From positions 1 to 64,000 of the forward strand of contig JAWPHD010000283.1 of NCBI GenBank assembly GCA_037043455.1: a DNA stretch of 64,000 bases. The letters run 5' to 3'. The position numbers and the translations under genes are program-made. This document shows, piece by piece, positions 48,586 through 60,200 of the stretch (positions are counted from its first letter, which is position 1; the number at the start of each line of letters is the position of its first letter). The DNA is from Cyrtodaria siliqua (taxonomy: Eukaryota > Mollusca > Bivalvia > Adapedonta > Hiatellidae). The notes under the pieces were generated by a model, which saw only the letters and a program-made list of their open reading frames with translations, searched no databases and was not told the origin of the DNA.

Positions 48586-50165
48586 CACTCAGCAAAATTC
48601 CTAATCGGTCAGTTTATATTGTATATATTGTATTACTATTTTTATAATAATGCATGTATTCATACGAGATTTCACATATCGATATTTGAATAGGTACTGC
48701 AGCTAATTAATGATTTTTTTCTGGCCGGATCGCGGTCAAATTAACCGTGTTAGGCGTGTTGACCAATATAGCACATTTTGCACGTGCAGGGCATGGACAC
48801 CAATATGCACGTGTTCATGTACACTTTTGTCATTGCTGATGATTTTCCTACTTGAAAAACACATACCATGGCGAGAATGACACAAGAGGAACGCGGCCGA
48901 GATTTCGGAATGTTACAGGCCGGAACACCTTTACAACAGGTGAGTTTTATTTTTTGAAATTTCAAAAGAATATTGATATAATTTATTTGTAGCTATGATT
49001 TTGGTGGCTATGTCCGTTTTTAACTTTATTTCAGGTGGCAAGAACCTTCAATCGGCGGCTATCCACCATCCAAGCTCTTTGGGCGAAATTCAACCAAACC
49101 GGAAGTGTGGCTGATCGACCCCGACGGTTCAAACATAGGGTGACAACACAACGGCAGGACAGATACCTGATCGTATCACATCTCCGTGATCGTTCTTACC
49201 AGCTACAACAACATCTAAGCATACGAGGGGAACTCATGGACGTCATGTATCAACTCAAACCGTACGAAACCGGTTACGTGACGTCGGAATTCGATGCCAT
49301 CGACCTCGGAAAGGTCCTATCTTAACGAGAAGACACCGACAAGCTCGCTTAGCTTGGGCTAGGCGACATTTACGTTTCACCAAGGCCGACTGGGCGAATG
49401 TTCTTTTCGTCGACGAGACAAGGATTATATTGCGTTGTGCCGACGGCCGCAAACGTATTTATCGCCGACGTGGTGATAGAAACAGCGCAAATTGTGTTCT
49501 TGAGGCGGACCAGTTCGGAGGAGGATCCATTATAATATGGGCGGGCATTTCGTTGCACACCAAAACACCGATCGTGTCCATACAAGGCAAAATGAATGCA
49601 CGACGATATCAGACGGACATCATTCAACCTGTTCTTATACCACACATTGCTGCAAACCGTTGCATACAACTCGTCCAAGACAACGCTCCGTGCCATGTCG
49701 CTAGAGCAACATTGGCAATGTTACAGGCCAATAGCATACGAGTCATCCCTTTTCCTGCTAAAAGTCCTGACCTAAACCCAATGCTCAGCAGCTGAATCTA
49801 CGGGAATTGGAGCGTGACGTCAATCGCGTTTGGAGAAATATCCGTCAGCAGTATCTTCACAGATACATTGTATAAATGAGGAGTCGTTGTCGAGCCGTGA
49901 TTGCTGCCGATGGAGGGCACACACGTTATTAACACATACAACAGACGTCAATTAACAGGAATTTGTGAATTTTGAATTACCGGGACGCTTTATTCATTCC
50001 TGCGGAAGATGTCAACTCTTTATTTGTTTGAAATGAAATTGTGTTTGTTGATTTGTAATGAATTCCGCTTTCTTATATTATGCGATCAATAAATCCACGA
50101 AATTGAATTTATTCTTTTTTTTTAAGTACAATTTATTGAGGTGACCGATTAGGAATTTTGGAGTG
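48586..50165 (+). mobile_element. Tc1-like DNA transposon, complete ends, inactive
   Basis: Ends are CACTCAGCAAAATTCCTAAT at the left and the inverse CACTCCAAAATTCCTAATCG at the right, about 26 bp with a two-base difference, bounded by TA at 48584-48585 and 50166-50167. The length of 1,580 bp is normal for Tc1 elements. One transposase pseudogene fills the middle. Confidence 0.92.
48868..49932 (+). pseudogene. Tc1-like transposase with intron, broken
   Basis: Exon 1 (48868-48939) reads MARMTQEERGRDFGMLQAG and ends CAG|GTGAGT; exon 2 begins at 49035 after TTTATTTCAG, in phase 0, giving QQVARTFNRRLSTIQALW, the paired-like helix-turn-helix, then GSVADRPRR (GRPR-like hook). One base is missing near 49200; the correct frame then runs on (TVRNRLRDVG, RRHRQARLAWARRHL). 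Catalytic Asp 1 is in FVDET (49412), Asp 2 in VQDNAPCH (49679). SPDLNP is kept, but the expected Glu five residues on is replaced by Leu and a stop at 49793 follows, by loss of part of the domain. The tail (NLRELERDVNRVW, SRCRAVIAADGGHTRY) lies in the next frame with a TAA at 49873. It cannot make active transposase. Confidence 0.9.
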
Positions 50166-50461
50166 TATAGACATGACTGTGTAAAGCACAGTAAACATTA
50201 ATATCGAAATATGTGTTATCTCCATTCATGCAGGATAAATATAAATATTAAGTAATCAATATAACATGACTAATATATATATATATATAGGCATTACTGT
50301 GTAAAGTACAGTAAACATTAATATCGAAATATAGGTTGCATGTTTATATATATAAATATATATACTTTATACGATAAAATTATAATGTTACACTTTGATA
50401 AGATTTCAGATGTACTAAAACACCCATTTTTTGTTTCGTTTTCAAAAAAAGGTCAGAGGGC

Positions 50462-50785
50462 TGGCAAGGCGCAGTCGGTAGCGTGGCGGATTTGTAACCG
50501 GAGGCCCCGGGTTCAATCCTCCGTGGTGCCACTGAGTTCCGTCGGTGTGTTCTTGGGCAAGAAACTTTCCCTCAGCCTCGTCCGTCGGATGGGGACGTAA
50601 ACCGGGCGGTCCCGTGTATCGGTCTATCCTCCGAGCACGTAAAGAACCATAGGAATCTATTCGATAATAAGAGTAGGGCAGGTTCCCGGATTCCTATGTA
50701 TCCTTCCCCTCTCTCTGGGGCGGCTCTAAATAACCTATACTGTGTTGATGAGCCGTTAAACAACATTCAATTCAATTCAATTCAA
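50462..50785 (+). repeat. tRNA-derived SINE, full length
   Basis: GGCGCAGTCGGTAGCGTGGC (A-box region) and CCGGGTTCAATCCTCCGTGG (B box) form the head, which ends in GTGCCA like a tRNA acceptor. The body matches the 13615 copy, and the element ends TGAGCCGTTAAACAACATTC and a tail of ATTCA units to about 50783. Relative to the other copy it has an extra GGCAGGTTCCCGG piece near 50678. This is the best-preserved copy in the window. Confidence 0.92.
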
Positions 50786-50789
50786 AAAA

Positions 50790-51500
50790 GGTCAAAATAT
50801 GTGCTGAATATTATAATATCTAATATATAGTATTTGAAAATGATCATTGTTCTTACCTTACCTCGATCAAACATCAAATGAGTGTCACGTCGTAGGCACA
50901 TATAAAACTTAGTTCAGCAGATCCACTTTCGTTTTCAAAATAGAGCAATCATTTACCGCAAATGCAAACACAAATATATCTAGGTCAACAACGTTATCAG
51001 GTTCTCTATACCTGACAACCCGGTCTGTAACTGGTGTAAATATCATACACAGCTTTGTCTCAGTATCATGAATGATATATGGTCTTACCTTTATAAAACT
51101 TAAACTGTATTTCACCACATCCTCAGAGTTATCACTTTCGTTTTTGAAGTACCGTAAATACGTGTTAAGTTAAATGGACACAATGCGATATTAATTGATA
51201 TTAAATTCAGTAGTTTTCTTTAAAGGGATACACGATAATCTTGAAGTGTTTATCAATTATTATAACTAGCGTCTGGATTAATTTATCCAGTATCATTTTG
51301 ATTTTAAACCTGCTTACAAATAATTAAATACAAATTTTGAATTTTCGTTTTTTCGTAGGGTTACATCTGTTCTTCGTGCAATATATACAACAGTTAATAC
51401 TTCGCAAACAACTTTGCTTTATACTATTCTTATAATTAATATTAATGATTGAACAAATGCAAGTAACGCAGTAAAATTAACTGGACGCCGTGAGTTTTTA
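50790..51500. other. non-coding stretch, nothing recognised
   Basis: A 69-codon - strand frame at 50909-51118 resembles nothing known. AT-rich otherwise. Confidence 0.5.
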
Positions 51501-51504
51501 TGAA

Positions 51505-52640
51505 ATCAAGATGGCCGTGTGTCCCTGTAATACATCAAGATTGCAGTGTGTCCCTTTAATACATCAAGCAAGATTTCCATGTGTCCCTTTAATACATCAA
51601 GATTGCCATGTGTCCCTTTAATACATCAAGATTGCCGTGTGTCCCTTTAATACATCAAGATTGCCATGTGTACCTTTAATACATCAAGATTGCCGTGTGT
51701 CCCTTTAATACACCAAGATTGCTCTGTGTCCCTTTAATACATCAAGATTTCCATATGTCCCTTTAATACATCAATATTGCCCTGTGTCCCTTTAATACAT
51801 CAAGATTGCCGTGTGTCCCATTAATACATCAAGATCGCCGTGTGTCCCTTTAATACATCAAGATGGCCGTGTGTCCCTTTAATACATCAATAGTGCCCTG
51901 TGTCCCTTTAATACATTAAGATTGCCCTGTGTCCCTTTAATACATCAGGATTGCCCTGTGTCCCTTTAATACATCAATATTGCCGTGTGTCCCTTTAATA
52001 CATCAATATTGCCGTGTGTCAAGATTGCCTTGTGTCCGTTTAGTACATAAAGATTGCCCTGTGTCCCTTTAATACATCAGGATTGCCCTGTGTCCCTTTA
52101 ATACATCAATATTGCCGTGTGTCCCTTTAATACATCAATATTGCCGTGTTTCAAGATTGCCGTGTGTCCCTTTAATACATCAGGATTGCCCTGTGTCCCT
52201 TTATTACATCAGAATTGCACTGCGTCCCTTTAACACATCAAGATTGCCGTGTGTCCCTTTAATACTTCAAGATTGCCATGTGACCCTTTAATGCATCAAA
52301 ATTGCCGTGTATCCCTTTAATACATCAAGATTGCACTGTGTCCCTTTAATACATCAAGATTGCTCTTTTAATACATCAAGAATGCCCTGTGTCCCTTTAA
52401 TACATCAAGATGGCCTTGTGTCCCTTTAATACATCAAGATTGCCCTGTGTCCCTTTAATACATCAAGATTGCCGTGTGTCCCTTTAATACATCAAGATTG
52501 CCGTGTGTCCCTTTAATACATCAATATTGCCGTGTGTCCCTTTAATACATCAAGATTGCCGTGTGTCCCTTTAATACATCAAGATGGCCGTGTGTCCCTT
52601 TCATACATCATGATTGCCGTGTGTCCCTTTTATACAGCAA
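51505..52640. repeat. 29-bp minisatellite array
   Basis: About 39 units of GATTGCCGTGTGTCCCTTTA ATACATCAA. Some units are short (TCAAGATTGCC inserted at 52018 and 52150), and the block around 51960-52030 is repeated at 52090-52160. Pieces of the same unit occur at 63371 and, inverted, at the window end. Confidence 0.95.
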
Positions 52641-53975
52641 ATCATTATTAAGTATTTGAATAGCTCCAAGCAACTTGATTTTACCTATGGCTACTTGTGG
52701 ATTATATTGCACCAATAATATATTTATATATTATTTATATAATAACGGATGAAATGGAAAACTTCAAACTGCATTGAATTTCCTTATTTTACAAGTGGGT
52801 TTTAAAGAAAATGAAAACTTTTGTAATATGCTTATTTAAATACTTAAAAAACAAAGAGGGTCTCTTTAAATGTTAAAACATAACAATTTATTTATACTCA
52901 TATATAAATCAAACACATCTACAGTAATTAAATATTAAATTAAATGATGTGTTTACAATTTAATAGAGCGTTATATTTACATTTGCTACATTTTTATTAT
53001 CGGATGATTTTGTTAAGATTTTCTCCATGCAGTTGTTTTGCTAAGATATTACAATGGGTTCTGTCTTAATGATTGTGGAATTTGGATTTTATGGTTTATA
53101 TACAGGTTATATATCATTTAGTCTACTTGTTACGGTAATACGTTCAGAAATAAGCTGTGGTTTTTGGAGCTCCCTTGAACATATTTCCTTAAAAGATCAA
53201 ATAAATTATCTATAACCTATATATAGTTCATCCTGCCTATTTTCTGGCTGATTCCTTTTGTTTTCGAGTGAGTAAGATTTGGGCCCTTCGACTGTCTATG
53301 TAGCTATTTTCTCCGATTTTCTTTCCACTCCACACACGTTAGGCGTAGCGTATGATCTCCATATTAAATCGAACCACTCACTGAAATAAATTAATAGTTA
53401 TATAACAGTGGAAGGCCGGATATAATTCACGGTATTTGTTCTGTTCACAGCCAATCGTGAAAACTCGGTCAATCCCGTCATTCTTCGGGATCCCGCCTCG
53501 TGTGTATTTCGAGCTTCGGTATGTTCAAAATCTTGACATTTTGTTGAAGGTAACGGCACAGAAAATAGTGCACTGTTGCTATGTAAACACTATGGCAGCT
53601 TGACACATGTGTTGATGTATAAGTTGCATTGAATGTTCGTTTTTTTACAATGCAGATGAAATTATCACTGCTTTCATGTAAATAAACTATTGATGGAGCA
53701 ATCGGGTGAATGACATTTGCAAAATTTGGATGATAACTTTGATTTTGAATGAAAATTTGTTTTGGCGGGAATCTAAGGTGCGGTGACGTAACCAATATGG
53801 AAACCTTCGATTTACATTGGAGTAATTCTGCGAAACAATATACGAGATGTTGCGAATGGTTCACAGCTTGATTTAAAGACTACGATTAAAGGGTTATGTA
53901 TATGTTAGAAACATGCAAGCACTTTCTATTACATAATATATTGAAGTAGTTAAGACAAACGGTATTTATAGGTTA
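52641..53975. other. non-coding stretch with one unassigned frame
   Basis: A - strand frame of 128 codons at 53478-53864 has no recognisable domain and no convincing splice sites; it ends RRDPEE. The rest is AT-rich without repeats. Confidence 0.4.
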
Positions 53976-54090
53976 TTAGATTTGTATTGGGATATATGTT
54001 AGATTTGTATTGGGATATATGTTAGATTTGTATTGGGATATATGTTAGATTTGTATTGGGATATATGTTAGATTTGTATTGAGATATATG
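53976..54090. repeat. 23-bp tandem repeat, five copies
   Basis: TTAGATTTGTATTGGGATAT plus ATG is repeated exactly five times, with only the last unit carrying a change (GAGATATATG) and the second to fifth starting GTTAGA by phase. Near identity points to recent expansion. Confidence 0.95.
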
Positions 54091-55330
54091 CCCGAGTTCT
54101 TCTGCGTAAGAACGAGAGTATATATCACAATGCAAATATAATTATCGTTTTACTGCTAACGCATTTTAATTAAAACAAATGAATAATTAGAACAAACACA
54201 TAGGTTTTAAAACTTTTTTTTATTAAAGCATATGTTTGAAACACACATGTTCGTAACATCGTGGGAATTTTCCCCAATGAAATCAACATACTATGATAGT
54301 TGTTTGTATCACCTGATACTTCATATGACGTTATATATGAAATGAACATGAAACTGTACATTGCACCAATCATGAACGAGTGTGAAAAAATAGTTCCAAG
54401 TACAAGGGTCTACAACTAAGCAGGTAGTGCGCCGAAGAATACTTCGGTCGTAACCTCTGTTTATAGTTTTTCTATTAATGTTAATAAATAACTCATGAAA
54501 ATTATCAAGACCGATAATCTTCCTAAGTTTGTAAATCAAAGCTCCATAAACATAAAAGACGGGTAGGGATAAACCTTGTCGCAGAAGTGTTTTAAGATAT
54601 TGCTATTGTATTTGTCGAGCAGATCAGTGTTAGATAATACAGCTTAGAAAAAGTATTACGTAACTTATGGTAAAGGTAACCCTTGTAACTTTAAGTTTGC
54701 GTAAAGCACACACCATGGATGCTGTGCGAAAAAGAAGCGACGAGTAACCTTACTATTTATAAAAAGAAATAAAACGTGATTTCTAAATCCCGATAACAGT
54801 CCTACTAGTTAGCTTAAATCCATTTTAAGTAACATCCCTATTATCCTGTCTTCAGCGCTCAAATTGGCAAGACCGTGTAAATAACAATACCTCCCGTCAA
54901 AAGGAAATCTCTGACAATGAAGTCCAATCCCGAGAAATTATGAAGCGATACAAGTACGTCATTGATTAAATCCAGTCATAGTGACCGTAAGCCTTAGAAA
55001 TACAAACACACATACACACATAAACTCAAATTGTTTATCTGACCTGTTTCCTTTTATTAAGCTTCCATCAACAGCACCATGTTCCCATTCTTAGACCCAT
55101 GTCTAACGGTTGAGGAGTACATTCTTTAAATAAACTATTTCGTTCGATTAGTTTACGTTCATAAGATACATCAATGACAATCCATATTCGATCTTTGCTG
55201 ACGTCACACCATTACAGTTTACATTGACCAGTGTATATCTGTACAGCTAAACATTTTTGAATCAGTTGCCACAGTAACTAGCAAAATACAGTTTTTTTTC
55301 AATTTTAATTTAAACTGTGGATTTTGAAAA
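54091..55330. other. non-coding stretch, nothing recognised
   Basis: Short frames at 54170-54539 (-) only. No repeat or exon evident. Confidence 0.5.
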
Positions 55331-55332
55331 AC

Positions 55333-55462
55333 GTTGTTACCTTTAGCCTAAACAGTTGGTACCTTTAGCGTTAACATGAAAAGTTGTTACCTTTAGCGGA
55401 AGAGGTGACTGTTACCTTTAGCGGAGGTTATTACCTTTTGTGGAGTTGTTATTTTTAGCGGT
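55333..55462. repeat. degenerate short tandem repeat (GTTGTTACCTTTAGCGG)
   Basis: TTACCTTTAGC occurs at least four times between 55338 and 55425, with related GTTATTACCTTTTG and GTTGTTATTTTTAGCGG after it. Spacing varies from about 20 to 35 bases. Confidence 0.65.
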
Positions 55463-56640
55463 TTTACATGCATAATGCATTTTCAGGAAGGATAAACCAT
55501 GAGTACAATACTCCCCATTAGCAAGGATCACTTAAATTATTAAAAATATTCCTTTTTATGTTTTTGAAAATGTATGTGTTTGATTTGTTTATCTGGTGTT
55601 CAGCACATTTTAGGCTATGTATGACGGTCGACGTTTTGTGGTTGAGGTGGACATCCCACTTACTCCTGGGTGAAACCAGTACTGTATATTTGTGAAAATG
55701 TAGCCGCCGGTTAACATACATGTCAATATTACTCTGTGCGTAGTCAATACCGTTTGTTAACAAAGACATGGGTTTGAGCTGGGAAATGTCAGTGTTACAA
55801 TCGTGAATGCTTTATGATAAAATTATCTATGAAATAGTTAAAAAGGTAGGATTTAATTACCGCAACCTCTATGTATCCACAGATAGTATAGATGTTTTGC
55901 ACTTCACCATCATCATCATCTCAGCATCATGCTTTTCTTTTCTTTATTTTGTTTGTGGGTTTTTTTCTTTGTAAATCTAATTTAATTTAGTTCAAATAGT
56001 TGATGGTGCATTTTGAAAATGCACAGAGAAATGCATACAACACAAGGGGATTTAATAAAGATGTAAGTATAGTCCCGACATTTCATCTTATTATTTGGTA
56101 CAAATCTTGTTTTTCCGAAAATGACGAAATTCTTCTATTATTTATCATATCACTGTTTAGTATCGTCGACAATTGACCGATAAAGTTTGTTAATGAGCAA
56201 AACTCTGTTTGGTATCAAATGTATATATGTTGCATCTTACCTCCCTTTAATGCACTATGCTTATACGCATCGTTAACTACATTAATGTTAAAAAGCATAC
56301 TGTGTATGAATAAAGCGTAAACATGACATTTGATAACTTAACTGCGTCACATTTGTTTTTCTCAATATGATCTACGTTTTGTAAGTTGACCTAAATAAGT
56401 GTTTGTGTATGTTGCTTCCAAGGAATCACCATTTCTGTATTTATTATATTAATGTAGCTAAATTGTCACATTTCATAATAACGGTGTTGCACCAGATTTA
56501 AACAATGGGTTTATACATATATAAATTAATAAATACACGACTGAACTATTCGCATTGAATTCAACATGACAATACTTATTTATTATTATGATCTTATTCA
56601 CATGTAGTTATGATCGATCTGTTAACACGCGTGTAGGCAT
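55463..56640. other. non-coding stretch, nothing recognised
   Basis: AT-rich. A 83-codon - strand frame at 55518-55769 resembles nothing known. CATCATCATC at about 55909 is a short run. Confidence 0.5.
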
Positions 56641-56645
56641 TACAG

Positions 56646-56693
56646 TGCACACACACACATACACACGCACGCACGCCCACACGCACACATATA
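56646..56693. repeat. imperfect (CA)n microsatellite
   Basis: CACACACACATACACACGCA and CGCACGCCCACACGCACACA follow each other. Confidence 0.9.
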
Positions 56694-56774
56694 TAATAAA
56701 TTGAAATATTTAAACACATAATAACGTACTTTCATTAAGTTATCTTACTATAATATACAAGTACAAACATTAAA

Positions 56775-56945
56775 TTGGAGAACTTTTTGTACCAACCACT
56801 TACCAACGGGTTCGAACCCGCAGTCCTAGACACCAACCTTGACACAACGCCTCGCCAAATAGCAGACGCAAGTCGGCCACCTAGTCAAATGTATTTATTT
56901 CGGAAACCGGGTGATACTAAAGCTTTACTCTTGAACGCGTCGGAT
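56775..56945 (-). repeat. tRNA-SINE-like repeat, inverted partner 1
   Basis: On the - strand the copy reads GACGCGTTCAAGAGTAAAGC, then AGGTGGCCGACTTGCGTCTG (A-box region), TGTGTCAAGGTTGGTGTCTA and CTGCGGGTTCGAACCCGTTG (B box), ending GGTAAGTGGT. The wide gap between the A and B boxes is like a tRNA with a long variable arm. It is the mirror of the copy at 57100. Confidence 0.75.
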
Positions 56946-57099
56946 ATCTTCGGGCTTTTCCATCAAATATCAACATATGGATACATAGAGGATTCACATT
57001 GCATGATAGTAACATATTCATTGCATCAGTATTGATTTGTCGTCTTTCCATGGTAATTATTTATAACCTGAGTATCATATCTGTGTGTCATTATTTGGC

Positions 57100-57265
57100 G
57101 GAAAAGACGCGTTCAAGAGTAAAGCCCGTTTTTCTGAAATCAATATTTTTGTGTTAAATAGGTGGCCGACTGGACTAAAGCTTCTGCTATTGGGCGAAGC
57201 GCTGTGTCGAGGTTTGTGTCTAGGACTGCGGGTTCGAATCCGTTGGTAAGTGGTACAATGTTTTC
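57100..57265 (+). repeat. tRNA-SINE-like repeat, inverted partner 2
   Basis: GACGCGTTCAAGAGTAAAGC, GGTGGCCGACTGGACTAAAG, TGTGTCGAGGTTTGTGTCTA and CTGCGGGTTCGAATCCGTTG occur in the same order as in the inverted copy at 56775-56945. The two face each other about 155 bases apart. Frames on both strands here read the repeat. Confidence 0.75.
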
Positions 57266-60200
57266 CGCACACACGTACGCACGAACGTACGACACAACCA
57301 CAAACAAGCGCACACCACACGTTATTACGATTAACCCTTTAGTGTAAAATTTAATAAAGATACACATACGTTTAGGCCAGAGAGAGGTGTGGGGCGGGAA
57401 GAGATAGTAAGTGCTATTAGTCGCAAACTATATATACACTATTTACTGACAACAATATTTGGTTGATTATGTGTTATTTGTTTTTAATGTAGCTCTCCCG
57501 CCAGCAACATATGTACAATGATTATAAGCCTTCTGTCGATGAGGTAACATATAACTCGCATATTTTGAGAATCCTAACTCTTTATACACGATATTTACTG
57601 CTTTAACGTGCGCGCAAAACCCCAGAACTGAAGGGTCGAATTAATAGTTACCAATCATTTTACGCATATTCAATCATGGATATTTTTAAAACCCGTGAAT
57701 AAGCCTTTCTTTTTATTCGGCACATACACATTTGTATATAACTTGAATACCGGTATAGAAGTTTGATAAACGTTCGGTAGTGTAATTTTGTCGTTATTTG
57801 GCGTGTTCATTGCTTTAAGTAACCCTACGCTCTGCTATTCGTTATTATGAATACGTTTTAATGACCTTTAATGTAATGTAATATGTTACAGTATAGTCAA
57901 TGTCGGTGTTATCTGATTGCGCCTTGGTTCAGCTATTATCTGTTTTGCAATCCGATACGTGTTGTGCGCGTTTGATCATAAACTTTATACGTAAATACAA
58001 TATTTGTTCTATTGTTTGGGGCGCTTGTTTGAGCCAAAGGGTTTTCAACAATAATATGCGTAATTTAAAAAATACGTATATAAATTATATATCATTGGAA
58101 TTGGCATTTTTAGTGGTAAATAAAAACACCCAATGTTTGAAAATCGGTTGAGAAATATACATTTTACAGCCAAAATGCATTTTTGATGGGGATTTTCCCA
58201 TGTAAACTTCTTGTTGCTGGGACAGCAGAAAATTAAGAAATCTTAAATAACTTCAGTTAGCCTCAATAGTTTGCTATAAAACTTTCAGGATGTCTTAGTT
58301 AACGTTTGTCCACCATATTAAACCACTTTTGGATACAAATTCTATTTTTTTTTTTTTTAATATTTGATGCAGCAGAATTTTGTTTTGAAAATGCTCTATC
58401 AAACACAACTTTCACACATGAAATTGTTAACGACCTTTTGGGTTGATAGCAGTTCAGTATTTGGTTCAGTATTTACGTCAGTAGTTCCGTATAAATAGTA
58501 TGACAATTTAGATTAAAGAAACACCTAACAATATCATTTGGACTTTATTCTTAAATCGGATTTTAAAGAAATACAGGATCTCATTTATGTGTATTCTTTC
58601 AGAGACTATTTTTCACTGTACTCTTTGAATACATTTGTAGATTATATTTTTAAAAATTGTTACTGCTGGTTTTGCACTTCCTTTCTTGTTACACATTTTA
58701 CCAGTAACATGACTGATATTGTGTTTAACGAACGTGATGACGACGAATAGAGGAATCATGAACACAACTGAAGTACTGTATACATGGTATAGCGTTTAAA
58801 CACTATATGGCCTAATAGATAATACTATCTTTATATACATGTACACGGTATAAATATATACATTTGTATTTGCCGTTTAACTATATTGTGCAAATTTGTT
58901 TAATGTTTAAATTGTTTATTATTAATACATTTACGTTTGATTAACATATGACTATATGTAGCAGTTACAAAAATTCTGTAAAGTGGACCCCTTGGCAGCA
59001 ACAAACACAAGCAAGAGATAAAAGTAGCAGACTCAGTTTTATTGAGTCTGTTCATGAAAGGTAATGTAAAGTGCAACACCTCTCATATTATTACTATATC
59101 TACTTAGGTATCACAGGTAATAACTTAAAATTGCATCAAATACAGCGGTTGTTTATGCAGGCATTGTGTGATGTCTTATTAGAAACTTCACCAGAAATGT
59201 GGATGGAGTCATGCCGCAGTGATTGTGTTACCTACTCATAATATTTGAAATCATGGAAATATCAATATTAAAGGCCACCCAAGTTGAGGAAAGATTCAGG
59301 TACTGTCAAAAAAAAAGTGAATCACATGAACGGGACTCAAAGTTTTGCCAAAGGACTCATAAATCCTGAAGGCAATGAGTCCCAGGACTCATAATAACAC
59401 AACTGTAAACAAATCACTGATGCCGCACACTTATCTATATTTTCTATAGGGCGCATCATAGCTCTATGGTGTGTAGAGAATGTAAAATCATAACTTTAAG
59501 AACTATGATTATCGCAGTTAGCAACCACCCTACCCTCTCATTCTCACAGCTATTGATACCACGATGGGGAATAAGACCCATGTTACAAAGTGAGCAGGCT
59601 AATGACTGCACTACCTGGACACCGAGATTGATAAGATTGATTCTCTTAGATTTAAGTCAAACTGTTACATACAAATGTACAAATAGAACATTACTGTTTT
59701 ATTACCTTTTTTTAGTATAGGAGGATATAGAGAAGAAAGGCGTTATAGTATATGTATATAGTAAAGGGCCTTTACTATAGCCTATATATTTAACACATCT
59801 CTTCTTCTCTCTATATTTCTATATTATCATTATGCCAGCCTGTTGGCAAACCAATATATTATAAAGTTTGTTTAAATGAAGTATATGTGAATGTAAAGAA
59901 CCCGAGTTTGAAATCATTCCTCAGGGCAAATAACTTAAACTAACATTAATAATTTTCAGAGTGGATTTATACTTGTGTTGTTTAGATAGTGACAAAAATA
60001 TCGGGACTTTATTTTTAAATTTAGTTTCTTCAGCAAAATGTACAGAAACTCTGAAGGCCTGCATACGGTTCTAGGCCCATTCTAAAAATCATACACATAT
60101 CTAATAACTAACAGATAGGAAACTTCTCTAATAACAAATAGATTAATGAGATTTGAAACTTCCGATCAACCAGCGTGGTAGCTAAATATCACGTGGTTAC

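Larger units (their letters stand above)
48535..50340. repeat. short tandem duplication that received the Tc1 element
   Basis: TCCATTCATGCA...CATGACTAATATA stands left of the Tc1 element, and GACTGTGTAAAGCACAGTAAA with ATTAATATCGAAATA stands right of it. The same pieces occur again joined, uninterrupted, at 50218-50333. The target was thus one copy of a tandem duplication of about 115 bases, and the second copy shows the empty site. Confidence 0.75.

Noticed and set aside
50462..50535. Functional tRNA gene
   Set aside because: The A and B boxes belong to a SINE head: the same sequence occurs with the same long body and tail at 13615, and cloverleaf stems are poor.
53478..53864. 128-codon - strand gene
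   Set aside because: No family resemblance, no convincing splice sites, ordinary composition for a chance frame.
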